A model generated the notes under the pieces. That model did no database searches, was not told where the DNA came from, and was given only the letters and a program-made list of their open reading frames with translations. DNA of 64,000 nucleotides from DAOSEC01 sp035362935 (GTDB lineage: Bacteria; Bacillota_I; Bacilli_A; ML615J-28; CAG-313): NCBI GenBank assembly GCA_035362935.1, contig DAOSEC010000005.1, positions 25,724 through 89,723 on the forward strand, read 5' to 3'. Of the stretch, positions 54,305 to 62,937 are shown in pieces. The translations under genes and the position numbers were made by a program. Each line of letters opens with the position of its first letter. The first letter of the stretch is position 1.

Positions 54305-56647
54305 ATGAAACAACCCATTTTCAGAAGCATACGAAGCAAATCAATCCTGATTTTGACAGGGTTTATTTTGTCGTTGATCGTGATGTTGTTTTTGTTTACT
54401 GGTGTTGTGATTCGAAATGCTTTAGTGGATTTAGAAATGGAAAATGCGAACTTACAAGTCAAACGCATTGAAAATGCAATGGAGTTTAGCCTTGATGCGA
54501 TGAATCGTAACATTGGTGACTGGGCATATTGGAACGATACCTATGACTATATAGAGGGTTTGTTGCCAGAATATGTCGATAGTAACATTAGTTATGATTC
54601 GTTTGCCAATCTTCACTTAAACTTAGTTTTGTTTATTAAAAGTGATGGAACGGTATTAAATCACATGGAATTAGATTATGAAAACGAAACATTGAATACT
54701 CCTCAACCATATTATGTTTCATTAATGGATGAATTAGGAATCTTATATAATACGAATCCCGAACATTTTGTTCGTAATATTGTCTCAACCATTGATGGAC
54801 CAATGTTACTTGTTAGTAGCCCCATTCTACCTACAAATGGGATTGGTGAGGTAAGAGGGAATCTAGTCTTTGGAAGATTATTAAATCAATATGTGGTAAA
54901 CTATATTTCAGAAACGGTTGAAATCGAGTTTACGATCAAAGATACTTCCACGCTTCTTACAACAAACCATGTTGTGATTGCGTTTGAAGATAAGGCAACG
55001 TACGTATTGCATAAAACAATCGAAGACCAGTTTGAACTACATAACTATATGTATGAGGTAACGGTTCCAAAGACCGTTGAAATCATTATTGAAAATACAA
55101 CTGGTGTAATCATTGGATTAGTAATCACGGTTGCCTTGATAGGTGCAGTCATTATCATCATGTTTATTGATCAGAATGTATTGAAGAGGTTGTTATTTTT
55201 ACATAATGATTTAAAAGTAATTGGTCATGAAACAAGTTCTATGAAAAGGTTACCGATTTCAAACACGAGCGATGAAATCACCTTTGTCGCTAAGGAAATC
55301 AATACCTTACTCGATAGCATAAACCGACAAGAAAAAGAAATTAATGTACTTGCCTATCATGATTACTTAACTGGCCTACCGAATAGGTTACGCTTTAATG
55401 AAATCATTCATGATGCGATTTTGGAAGCAAAGGCTTCTAAAGAGCATTTCGCAGTGCTATTCTTAGATCTTGACTCGTTTAAATCTGTCAATGATACAAT
55501 GGGTCATGTTATTGGGGATGATTTATTAATTGAAGTCGCAAGACGAATTCAAACGGTGTTAACAAGCAATTGTGTGATTGCTCGTGCTGGTGGAGATGAA
55601 TTCTTGATATTATCAAGAAACACCACACAAGATGAAGCTCAAGCTTTGGCGAGCGATATCTTATCTGTGTTTAAAGAGAAATTTCAAGTTCAAAAACAGT
55701 TCATTTATACGTCGACATCAATCGGGGTAGCAATGTATCCAAGTGATGGAATTGATGCGGTATCGCTGATTCGAAATGCAGATGTCGCGATGTATTATAC
55801 AAAAGATCAAGGAAAAAACAAGTATCAGTTATGTGATATCGATTTAAAGAATCGTGTGCGAAAGGAATTACAAATTCGATCTGCTTTATACGATGCGTTA
55901 AAAAACAATGAATTCTATCTACATTATCAACCACAAATTGATTCCCTTGACAAACGAATCCTAGGATTTGAAGCATTGCTTCGTTGGAACAATCCAAAGC
56001 TTGGATTTGTACCCCCAAATGATTTTATTGGAATCGCGGAAAAGTTAGGATTGATTGATGACATTGGCTTTTATGTCTTACGAAGTGCATGTAGACAAAA
56101 CCAAAAGTGGTTCGCAAAATATGGCATACAATATCCGATCTCGATTAATCTATCGATCAACCAATTTCAAAGTGGAAAGCTCCGCGATCAAATCGTAACG
56201 GTATTGAATGAAACAAAGATGGATCCATCCAAACTCGAACTTGAAATTACCGAAAGCTTGGTTATGAAAGATACCGAATTGATTATATCGATGTTGCATT
56301 CCATTAAGAAACTTGGAGTTGTGATTTCGATTGATGATTTTGGAACAGGATACTCTTCGATGAATCATTTAAAGGAAATGCCAATTGACATCATTAAAAT
56401 CGCGATGCCATTTGTTCAAGATTATCAAAATCCAAAAACCGCTTCGATTATACAAACGATTATTAATTTATCCAAGAGTTTAAAGATTGAAACAATCGCA
56501 GAAGGGGTCGAAACCTACGAACAGGCTGTATTCTTACAACGGATTGGGTGTTCGTTTATGCAAGGGTATTACTATTATAAACCGATGCCTGCAAATCAAA
56601 TTGAGGAAGAAATCTTTGAGAAACATAATAAGATAGACTACCATTAA
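54305..56647 (+). CDS. Membrane sensor c-di-GMP enzyme: CHASE4-like, HAMP, GGDEF, EAL
   Basis: The product has 780 residues. Membrane helices at about 14-36 and 265-290 bracket an outer domain of about 230 residues with GDWAYWNDTYDYI, the CHASE4 mark. A HAMP-like linker follows, then GGDEF intact at 429-433 (after FLDLDSFKSVNDTMGH) and EAL intact at 556-558 with EITESLVM, SIDDFGTGYSS and IAEGVET. It could make or break c-di-GMP or switch between the two. c-di-GMP often controls polysaccharide output, which fits the two clusters upstream, but no PilZ or other receptor is in the window. It has its own promoter with an operator-like repeat. Confidence 0.93.
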   Translation: MKQPIFRSIRSKSILILTGFILSLIVMLFLFTGVVIRNALVDLEMENANLQVKRIENAMEFSLDAMNRNIGDWAYWNDTYDYIEGLLPEYVDSNISYDSFANLHLNLVLFIKSDGTVLNHMELDYENETLNTPQPYYVSLMDELGILYNTNPEHFVRNIVSTIDGPMLLVSSPILPTNGIGEVRGNLVFGRLLNQYVVNYISETVEIEFTIKDTSTLLTTNHVVIAFEDKATYVLHKTIEDQFELHNYMYEVTVPKTVEIIIENTTGVIIGLVITVALIGAVIIIMFIDQNVLKRLLFLHNDLKVIGHETSSMKRLPISNTSDEITFVAKEINTLLDSINRQEKEINVLAYHDYLTGLPNRLRFNEIIHDAILEAKASKEHFAVLFLDLDSFKSVNDTMGHVIGDDLLIEVARRIQTVLTSNCVIARAGGDEFLILSRNTTQDEAQALASDILSVFKEKFQVQKQFIYTSTSIGVAMYPSDGIDAVSLIRNADVAMYYTKDQGKNKYQLCDIDLKNRVRKELQIRSALYDALKNNEFYLHYQPQIDSLDKRILGFEALLRWNNPKLGFVPPNDFIGIAEKLGLIDDIGFYVLRSACRQNQKWFAKYGIQYPISINLSINQFQSGKLRDQIVTVLNETKMDPSKLELEITESLVMKDTELIISMLHSIKKLGVVISIDDFGTGYSSMNHLKEMPIDIIKIAMPFVQDYQNPKTASIIQTIINLSKSLKIETIAEGVETYEQAVFLQRIGCSFMQGYYYYKPMPANQIEEEIFEKHNKIDYH

Positions 56648-56672
56648 CGATTGCTAAATTGAAAGGGATTGT

Positions 56673-57530
56673 ATGATACTTAGAATTGCCAATGTCAATA
56701 TAAAATTTACCCTTCACTATCAAGATTTGTTAGCAAAACGCTATGTTTCTTACTTCAGTAAGGAAGATTCGTTTGATGGCGAGATTGTTTCTTGTTTTGT
56801 ACAGGAAATCATACCATACGATGGATTAGTGATTGATTACACGAAAAAAGTAGCAGAGTATGATATCAGTTCTACTGAGAAAGTAGTTGTAAACATTCAT
56901 AATGGATCAATCATTCACCAAATGAAGTTTGATCTATCTGGAAAACGGGTAACGATTGATAGTAAACTATCCGATGATCCGATCAAAGGTGCTGAACTCG
57001 AACATTTTAAATGTGGTTTGGCACTTGCTATCTTACTATTTTTTAGAAAATATGTAATGCTACATGGGTCTTGCATTGCATATCAGGATCAAGGAATTAT
57101 TTTTTCAGCCGACTCCGGAGTTGGAAAATCGACCCAAAGCAGGTTATGGATGGAATATTTTGGAAGTTGTGTAACACAAATTAACGATGATAAACCCATA
57201 TTAGGATTGCAAGGTGCACAAGTCTTTGCTTATGGAACACCATTTAGCGGAAAACATCATATAAATGAGAATCGATCGGTTCCACTAAAGGCCATTGTCT
57301 TTCTTAAGCGATCTGTTACGAATTCCATCAAATCACTCACTGTAACGGAAATAATACCAAAACTATTCAATCAATTAACTCGATTTGAAGTCGATACTTA
57401 TGTAATGAGTGATTTTATTGGAGTTGTCGAACAAATCATTTCCATTGTTCCATGTTATGAGTTATCGTGTAACATGGAGTATGAAGCAGTCAAAATCACG
57501 TATGAAATGATATTTGGAGGTTACATTTGA
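56673..57530 (+). CDS. HPr-kinase-like ATPase of a PqqD-linked group
   Basis: The product has 285 residues. A P-loop SADSGVGKSTQSRLW with K152 and ST (153-154) lies after LHGSCIAYQDQGIIF, the layout of the HprK C-terminal kinase fold. NDDKPILGL near 170 supplies the acidic strand and AYGTPFSGKHHINENRSVPLKAIVFL the later conserved block. It lacks the HprK N-terminal domain and is not the PTS regulator. Such HprK-related proteins occur with PqqD-like proteins and nucleotidyltransferases in lasso-peptide and related loci, where some phosphorylate peptides. It overlaps the PqqD-like gene by four bases. Confidence 0.82.
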   Translation: MILRIANVNIKFTLHYQDLLAKRYVSYFSKEDSFDGEIVSCFVQEIIPYDGLVIDYTKKVAEYDISSTEKVVVNIHNGSIIHQMKFDLSGKRVTIDSKLSDDPIKGAELEHFKCGLALAILLFFRKYVMLHGSCIAYQDQGIIFSADSGVGKSTQSRLWMEYFGSCVTQINDDKPILGLQGAQVFAYGTPFSGKHHINENRSVPLKAIVFLKRSVTNSIKSLTVTEIIPKLFNQLTRFEVDTYVMSDFIGVVEQIISIVPCYELSCNMEYEAVKITYEMIFGGYI

Positions 57531-57790
57531 GAATTAAAGCAGGATTTGTTATAAAAGAGATTGCTGGTAATACGGTAGTCTTTCCGGTTGGAGACGAAGC
57601 AATCAAACGAAAAGCAATTATCAACTTAAACAAAACAGGGGCATTTTTGTGGAAAGAATTACTTCAAGATATCACACAAGAAGAGTTGGTTTCAAAAGTA
57701 GTTCATCAATACTTGATTGATGAAGAGTTAGCAAAAACAGATGTTGCTAATTTTATCAATCTTTTAAGAAAGCATGAGTTGCTAGAGTAA
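57527..57790 (+). CDS. PqqD-like peptide-binding protein
   Basis: The product has 87 residues. The winged-helix PqqD fold is visible as ETVV-like strand pairs (GNTVVFPVGDEAIKRKAI), then INLNKTGAFLWKELL, the hallmark LNxTGxxIWxxL, then a C-terminal helix pair (ELVSKVVHQYLIDEELAK, VANFINLLRKHELLE). PqqD domains bind the leader of a ribosomal peptide and present it to a modifying enzyme. The TTG start at 57527 overlaps the upstream stop (TTGA), with GGAGG about eight bases before it. No precursor gene is evident beside it. Confidence 0.88.
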   Translation: MRIKAGFVIKEIAGNTVVFPVGDEAIKRKAIINLNKTGAFLWKELLQDITQEELVSKVVHQYLIDEELAKTDVANFINLLRKHELLE

Positions 57791-57791
57791 T

Positions 57792-58229
57792 ATGATTAGA
57801 AAATCAATCGATTATGATGTGTTAAATTTGTTGATTGATGCATTTGAAGATGAAGAGTTCATGATTCCACTTAGGGTAAGTGGAGATTCGATGTCACCAC
57901 TGTTTCTCAGTGATCACACGATTGTCCATTTGGGTCACCCAGGAACCATTAAAAAAGGCGAAGTTGTGCTGTTTCGAAATGCTGAAAACCGCTTCATACT
58001 GCATCGAGTCATAAAAATGAATCGCAAGACAAAACAAGTGATTACACGAGGGGATCATAACATTCGTTGTGATGAACCGATTTTGAAAGAAGATATCAAA
58101 GCAAAAGTTGTCGGATTTTACCATAAAGATAAGTATTATAAGCTGAATTCATTCTATGCCCGGATGAAACATCAAAAATCAAAGGTTAGAAGACTTCTCA
58201 TTCGACTATATTCATGGATCGACCGCTAA
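57792..58229 (+). CDS. Soluble Sec11-type S24/S26 peptidase
   Basis: The product has 145 residues. VSGDSMSPLF holds the catalytic Ser33 and RFILHRVIK has His71 where bacterial signal peptidase I keeps Lys, so the Ser-His dyad is of the archaeal/ER Sec11 and SipW type. ITRGDHNIRCDEPI and VVGFYHK follow as in that group. No membrane helix is present, so it probably acts in the cytoplasm or on a membrane surface; the basic tail (RMKHQKSKVRRLLIRLYSW) could bind lipid. In this setting it may cut a modified peptide. It starts one base after the PqqD stop. Confidence 0.82.
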   Translation: MIRKSIDYDVLNLLIDAFEDEEFMIPLRVSGDSMSPLFLSDHTIVHLGHPGTIKKGEVVLFRNAENRFILHRVIKMNRKTKQVITRGDHNIRCDEPILKEDIKAKVVGFYHKDKYYKLNSFYARMKHQKSKVRRLLIRLYSWIDR

Positions 58230-58255
58230 TATCGTACTAAGATATTGGCGGTTTT
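58222..58255 (+). terminator. Terminator after the peptidase gene
   Basis: ACCGCTAATATC (58222-58233) pairs with GATATTGGCGGT (58241-58252), with one G-T pair, then TTT. The peptidase stop codon lies within the stem. Only partial termination is likely before the ABC gene. Confidence 0.75.
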
Positions 58256-58283
58256 GCCATATGTGTTGTTAACTCAAAAAGAA

Positions 58284-58312
58284 TTGTGTTCGAAAATGCA
58301 TTGTGATATAAT
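58284..58312 (+). promoter_or_regulatory. Promoter of the ABC exporter gene
   Basis: TTGTGT (58284-58289), 17 bp, TATAAT (58307-58312) with TGA before it, 39 bases before the start. Confidence 0.65.
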
Positions 58313-58350
58313 ATATATATGAATATTGTAAAAAAATGAAGGTGAAGGTT

Positions 58351-60003
58351 ATGAACAAACACGCAGTTCGATGGATCATACATAAAAATAAAGGGTACTT
58401 ACCCCTGCTAGGAGTATTGACTTTAGTTAGTATCCTGTTTTCTTCAACAGGAGTACTCTTTGCTTTAGCAAGCAAACAAGTCATCGACAGTGCAATCTCA
58501 GATTCTTCAACCTTTGTTGTAGATATGATTTATTTAGGCATCGTACTTGTTTCTATGTTAGTTCTGAGAGCGTTATTCCAATATCTAAACATCTACTTAA
58601 TGGGGAAAGTAGAACTTTCCATGAAAAAAGAGATGTTTATAGATGTGTTAAACAAAGAGTTTTTACCCATTAGTGGATATCACTCGGGGGATTTGTTAAA
58701 TCGGTTCAATAGTGACATTAGTAAGATTGCAGAAGGTTTTGTTGATATTGTCCCGAAACTGACCTATTTTATTGTTCGTTTTACTTCAGCTTTTGTCGTT
58801 TTGTTTATTATAGATCAGTACTTTGCATTGATTATATTAGGATTTGGACTACTTGTCTTACTTGGTTCGAAACTCTTTGGTGGAACACTTCGCAAAGCTC
58901 ATCTAGAACATCAAGAAAGTGAAACAAGTAGTAGAAGTTTTGTTCAAGAAACGTTTGCTAACATGTTGGTGATTAAGTCCTTTGATGCCTATGTTGAAGT
59001 TGGTAAGCAAAACGAAGCATTGTTACAAGATCATTTAAAGAAAAAGATCAAGCGAAACAACTTAAGTATTTTTGCTTCAAGTGGATTAACTAGTGTGTTA
59101 TCAGTTGGATATTTTATCGCTTTGATTTGGGGAGCATTACAAATTGTAGCAGACAACTTAAGCTTTGGGTCACTCACAGCGATTTTACAACTTGTCCAAC
59201 AAGTTCAGTCCCCATTTAGTGGCTTAAGCCAGTTGATGCCGAAGTATTATGGGATGATTGCAAGCGCTGAGCGCATCATGGAAGTAGAAGACATTAAAAA
59301 TGAAAAGAACATCGAAGACATTCAAGTAAAAGTCGAAGATTTTAAACAACTTATCTTTGATTCGGTTACATTTGGATATGAACCAGACAAACCAATTCTT
59401 AAAAATTTATCGATTGCGATTCCAGCAAACGAAATCATAAGATTATCAGGAATATCGGGAACTGGAAAATCAACCATTTTAAAATTAATGTTAGGCCTCA
59501 TGGAACCAAATAGTGGATCGATTTCCATTGAGTTAAAAAATGGGAAAAAGATCAAGGTGAGTCGTTCCACAAGAAAGCTATTTACGTATGTTCCACAAGG
59601 AAATCTAATTCTATCGGGAACAGTCCGTGATAACATTGTATTTGGAAAAGAAGATTACGACATGAATCAAGTCGTCGCAGCCGCAAAAGCAGCAGAACTA
59701 GATAGTTTCATTAAAACATTACCTGATAAATACGATACGATCTTAGGGGAACGTGGGTATGGGTTATCCGAAGGTCAAATCCAACGTCTTGCAATCGCAA
59801 GAGGAATCATGAGAGATGGATTTTTCATGTTGTTTGATGAAGCAACGAGTGCGCTTGATCATGACACTGAAATTAAAATATTAAATAACATCAAGAAATT
59901 AAGAAACAGAACCTGTGTGCTAGTCTCCCATAAAGACAATGTTTCTGTCATTAGCGAGAAAATAATTGAGATCAAAGACGATGAAGTAGGTGATGTCTCA
60001 TGA
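58351..60003 (+). CDS. ABC exporter with fused membrane and ATPase domains
   Basis: The product has 551 residues: six membrane helices over about 15-290, then an ATPase domain from about 330. Walker A is SGISGTGKST (K373), the Q-loop is TYVPQGNLILSG, the signature is LSEGQ at 472-476 (for LSGGQ), and Walker B is FMLFDEATSALD. It lacks an N-terminal C39 peptidase, so any substrate would have to be cut separately, perhaps by the peptidase encoded just upstream. ATG 58351 has AAGGTGA five bases before it; ATG 58336 lies in that site. It overlaps the next gene by four bases. Confidence 0.9.
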   Translation: MNKHAVRWIIHKNKGYLPLLGVLTLVSILFSSTGVLFALASKQVIDSAISDSSTFVVDMIYLGIVLVSMLVLRALFQYLNIYLMGKVELSMKKEMFIDVLNKEFLPISGYHSGDLLNRFNSDISKIAEGFVDIVPKLTYFIVRFTSAFVVLFIIDQYFALIILGFGLLVLLGSKLFGGTLRKAHLEHQESETSSRSFVQETFANMLVIKSFDAYVEVGKQNEALLQDHLKKKIKRNNLSIFASSGLTSVLSVGYFIALIWGALQIVADNLSFGSLTAILQLVQQVQSPFSGLSQLMPKYYGMIASAERIMEVEDIKNEKNIEDIQVKVEDFKQLIFDSVTFGYEPDKPILKNLSIAIPANEIIRLSGISGTGKSTILKLMLGLMEPNSGSISIELKNGKKIKVSRSTRKLFTYVPQGNLILSGTVRDNIVFGKEDYDMNQVVAAAKAAELDSFIKTLPDKYDTILGERGYGLSEGQIQRLAIARGIMRDGFFMLFDEATSALDHDTEIKILNNIKKLRNRTCVLVSHKDNVSVISEKIIEIKDDEVGDVS

Positions 60004-61196
60004 GTTCATCCACATCGAACTTCTTAATTGAATTACTTAAAAAAACGATGAAACCAACGATAGATGTTACATTACCAACTGATTTTCAAGCAAAAACTTT
60101 TTACAAATTAGCAGTATCACATGGAATTTCAGGACTGCTATATTATCCTTGTAAGGAGATTATAGGCGTTCATCCTGAACTTTTGAAAAAACTAGAGGAT
60201 GATTGTTTACAAACAGTTGCTAGAAGTAGTGATCAACAATATCATTTACAAGTTGTAAAAGAAGCCTTGAACCTCCATTCGATTAATCATGTATTGATGA
60301 AAGGCGAGCTCTTACGCCGAATTTATCCATATCCAGACATGAGATTAATGGGTGATGTGGATATATTGGTCAACCAAGAAGACTTAATCCAAATCCATGA
60401 GATTATGAAAAACATAGGATTTTTATTTGTTTCCGAATCAGAAAATCATCATGTCTTTGTCAAAAGTAGTTTAATGATTGAGTTTCATCCCAAACTGATG
60501 CCTTCACGCCATCCTGTTTATGATGAATTCTTTCAATCCGCATTTGAACATATTGTTAAGATTGAAGAATCCACCTATCAATTTACTTATGAATACCACC
60601 TGGTTTATCTAATAGCTCATATCGCAAAACACTTTAAATCTCAAGGCAGTGGAATACGCAGTATCTTTGATATCGCTGTTTATTTACATACCTATGATTA
60701 TTTAATTGATTATGAAAAAGTAAGAAGTTATTTAAAGGCAATTGGATTAGGACTGTTCTTTGATACGATTTATTCGTTAGTCAACCAATGGTTCGGAGTT
60801 TCAAGCAGCAATTATGAGGTTGTTCATGAAATGGATGCTAAAACAATGGCTGAAATAGCCGATTTTGTCATTCAGTGTGGAACGTATGGTTATAGTGAAG
60901 ATCATGTTGGGGATGCGGTATCGGTTGGTATGGAAGCAAGCAATAACAATGGTTCCATCCAAAAAGGAAGATTTCGTTATTTAATTAGGCTTTTATTTCC
61001 AAAACCAAGCGCTTTAAAGTACAAGTACAAAACACTAGAAAAACACCCATATCTCATACCATGGTTTTGGTTTATTCGAATTGTTGGACTAATCTTTAAG
61101 AAAAAGAATCAAAAAAGAAGAATGAAAAATGTATTTACCAAAGATCAAGACATCAAACAAATCATGAATTTGTATCAAAAAATAGGATTGTTATAG
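60000..61196 (+). CDS. Nucleotidyltransferase of the NTP_transf_5 family
   Basis: The product has 398 residues. NHVLMKGELLRRIYPYPDMR followed by LMGDVDILVN (about 98-126) is the G-(E/S)-x..R-x-x-x-D-x-D site of this family, and VEFHxKL-like IEFHPKLMPSRHP provides the third acid. Helices with HLVYLIAHIAKHFKSQGSGIRSIFDIAVYL follow (conserved R-D). Members are common in lasso-peptide and PqqD-linked loci and in capsule clusters, with poorly known roles. It closes the group and is translationally coupled to the exporter. Confidence 0.82.
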   Translation: MSSSTSNFLIELLKKTMKPTIDVTLPTDFQAKTFYKLAVSHGISGLLYYPCKEIIGVHPELLKKLEDDCLQTVARSSDQQYHLQVVKEALNLHSINHVLMKGELLRRIYPYPDMRLMGDVDILVNQEDLIQIHEIMKNIGFLFVSESENHHVFVKSSLMIEFHPKLMPSRHPVYDEFFQSAFEHIVKIEESTYQFTYEYHLVYLIAHIAKHFKSQGSGIRSIFDIAVYLHTYDYLIDYEKVRSYLKAIGLGLFFDTIYSLVNQWFGVSSSNYEVVHEMDAKTMAEIADFVIQCGTYGYSEDHVGDAVSVGMEASNNNGSIQKGRFRYLIRLLFPKPSALKYKYKTLEKHPYLIPWFWFIRIVGLIFKKKNQKRRMKNVFTKDQDIKQIMNLYQKIGLL

Positions 61197-61219
61197 TTGT
61201 ATAACAATCCATTTTTTTT
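61185..61219 (+). terminator. Strong terminator after the nucleotidyltransferase
   Basis: GGATTGTTAT (61185-61194) and ATAACAATCC (61201-61210) form a perfect 10-bp stem with a 6-base loop, then A and T8. Confidence 0.92.
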
Positions 61220-61278
61220 ACTTATTACGCACTTTTCGAAAAATAGGTAAAATTCACATAAATTTTACACAAAAAAGA

Positions 61279-61307
61279 TTGACATCCTGAAACATTTTTG
61301 ATAATAT
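61279..61307 (+). promoter_or_regulatory. Promoter of the arsenic operon
   Basis: Consensus -35 TTGACA (61279-61284), 17 bp, TAATAT (61302-61307). Confidence 0.78.
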
Positions 61308-61341
61308 ATCGATAGATATCAATATAGATAAGCATCTATAT
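61298..61341. promoter_or_regulatory. Tandem inverted repeats, candidate ArsR operators
   Basis: TTGATA (61298-61303) with TATCAA (61317-61322) overlaps the -10 box, and TATCGATA (61307-61314) lies between them. A second perfect pair, ATATAGAT (61322-61329) and ATCTATAT (61334-61341), is just before the ribosome site. ArsR dimers bind such A+T-rich dyads at the promoter. Confidence 0.62.
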
Positions 61342-61358
61342 ATAAAGGAGAGTTGTTT

Positions 61359-61640
61359 ATGAATATGGAACAAGTGTTTAAAGCACTATCGGATCCGAAC
61401 CGGTTAAAAATATATGAATTGTTGATTAAAGGTGAAACATGTGGTTGTACGTTAATTGATAAATTACCAATTACGCAACCAACGCTATCACATCATTTAA
61501 AAGTTTTGCATCTTGCTGGATTAACCTATGCGAAAAAAGAAGGAACATGGATTAAGTATCATGTGAATTATGAAGCACTAGATCAAGTGATTGGCTTTTT
61601 AAATGGGTTAAAGCAAATGGAGGGAACATGTTCTATTTAA
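61359..61640 (+). CDS. arsR: ArsR-family arsenic-responsive repressor
   Basis: The product has 93 residues. A winged helix (KALSDPNRLKIYELLIKGE, then PTLSHHLKVLHLAGL) carries CGC at 28-30 (GETCGCTLID), the ELCVCDL-type metal site in which Cys residues bind arsenite or antimonite and release DNA. ATG 61359 has AAAGGAG eight bases upstream; TTG 61353 is closer and less likely. It represses the operon it heads, through the dyads just upstream. It overlaps the permease start by 13 bases. Confidence 0.9.
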   Translation: MNMEQVFKALSDPNRLKIYELLIKGETCGCTLIDKLPITQPTLSHHLKVLHLAGLTYAKKEGTWIKYHVNYEALDQVIGFLNGLKQMEGTCSI

Positions 61641-62668
61641 GTACGTTTTTTGGATTTGTCAACGATCAACTTTTGAAAATGAAATGGTTAGAGGATTTGG
61701 TTAATACCTTATTAGAAAATGTGTTTAAGTTAGATCCTAATACACTCTTGTTTAGTAGCATTTCTTTTTTTGTTTATGATGTTATTAAAATCTTTTTATT
61801 ACTAGCGATACTAATTTTTGTTGCATCCTACATCCAGTCATATTTTTCCCCAGAACGCACAAGGGCTATCTTAGGGAAAATGAAAGGGTTTAAAGCAAAT
61901 ACAGTAGGAGCACTCTTAGGAACCTTAACGCCATTTTGTTCGTGTTCTTCCATCCCGATATTTATCGGATTCACGAAAGCTGGTCTACCAATTGGGGTAA
62001 CCTTCTCATTTTTAATCTCTTCTCCACTTGTAGATATTGCATCGGTTATCTTACTTGCAAGCATCTTTAACTGGAAAGTAGCACTTGCATATGTCGTTGT
62101 TGGCTTGATTATTGCGATTATTGGTGGAAGCTTAATCAGTAAATTGAAGATGGAAAAATATGTTGAATCTTTTGTATATGGCAGTTCTTCAAAAGCTGTT
62201 TGTGATGATGGAAATTGTGCAGTAGAAGAAGTAGCAATGACCAAAAAAGAAAGAACTCGTTATGCATTTGACCAAGTGAAAGAGATCATTCGTCGAGTTT
62301 GGATATACGTCTTAATTGGTGTAGGAATTGGTGCGATCATTCACGGGTATATTCCACAAGCTTGGATAGAAGCAGTGCTTGGACAAAATAATGTGTTTTC
62401 TGTGTTAATCGCAACACTTGCAGGTATCCCAATGTATGCAGATATCTTTGGGACACTTCCAATCGCTGAAGCTTTGGTATTAAAGGGCGTTGGAATTGGA
62501 ACGGTACTAGCCTTTATGATGGCAGTCACTGCGTTAAGTTTACCTTCCATCATTTTGTTAAAAAAAGTAGTCAAAAAAGAGTTGTTATTTGTGTTTGTTG
62601 GGATTGTGACAGCAGGAATCCTAATCATGGGATACTTGTTTAATGCAATTGGATTTTTGTTTATATAA
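61628..62668 (+). CDS. ArsP-type permease (DUF318 / SO_0444 family)
   Basis: The product has 346 residues and eight to nine membrane segments. TLTPFCSCSSIPIFIGFTKA near 98-117 and GVTFSFLISSPLVDIAS are the family signature with its conserved Cys pair. GIPMYADIFGTLPIAEAL is the second-half match. A Cys-containing loop (VCDDGNCAVEE, about 195-205) may carry metal. Members export trivalent organoarsenicals or related thiophilic compounds. Coupled to arsR by overlap; GGAGGG precedes the start inside arsR. Confidence 0.88.
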   Translation: MFYLSTFFGFVNDQLLKMKWLEDLVNTLLENVFKLDPNTLLFSSISFFVYDVIKIFLLLAILIFVASYIQSYFSPERTRAILGKMKGFKANTVGALLGTLTPFCSCSSIPIFIGFTKAGLPIGVTFSFLISSPLVDIASVILLASIFNWKVALAYVVVGLIIAIIGGSLISKLKMEKYVESFVYGSSSKAVCDDGNCAVEEVAMTKKERTRYAFDQVKEIIRRVWIYVLIGVGIGAIIHGYIPQAWIEAVLGQNNVFSVLIATLAGIPMYADIFGTLPIAEALVLKGVGIGTVLAFMMAVTALSLPSIILLKKVVKKELLFVFVGIVTAGILIMGYLFNAIGFLFI

Positions 62669-62688
62669 GAAAGGGTAGGGTAAAAGTT

Positions 62689-62931
62689 ATGGAAATTAAA
62701 GTAGTAGGATCAGGATGTGCAAATTGCAAACGATTGTTACAAATGGTAGAACGAATCAATCAAGAAATCAAAGCAAATGCAACGATTCAGTATGTAACTG
62801 ATATTGTTGCAATCGCAGAAACAGGAATTTTAAAAACACCAGGACTCATCATTAATGGTAAAATTGTTAGTTATGGTAGAGTTCCATCTATTGATGAAGT
62901 GAAGCAAATGATATCTTCGAGAATGGTTTAA
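62689..62931 (+). CDS. Small redox thiol protein (thioredoxin-like, TM0996/MTH895 family)
   Basis: The product has 80 residues. VVGSGCANCKRL has the redox pair C10/C13, and LKTPGLIINGKIVSYGRVPS supplies the cis-Pro strand. These mini-thioredoxins often accompany DUF318 permeases in arsenic and mercury loci and may reduce or hand over the metalloid. AAAGGGTAGGG precedes ATG 62689. Confidence 0.88.
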   Translation: MEIKVVGSGCANCKRLLQMVERINQEIKANATIQYVTDIVAIAETGILKTPGLIINGKIVSYGRVPSIDEVKQMISSRMV

Positions 62932-62937
62932 GATACG

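Noticed and set aside
58319..58339. A six-codon leader (MNIVKK) before the ABC exporter
   Set aside because: It starts about seven bases after the -10 box, so it is hardly in the transcript, has no ribosome site, and shows no attenuator structure.
61828..62244. A 138-codon open frame on the - strand
   Set aside because: Antisense shadow of the ArsP-type permease, whose signature motifs make the + strand frame certain.
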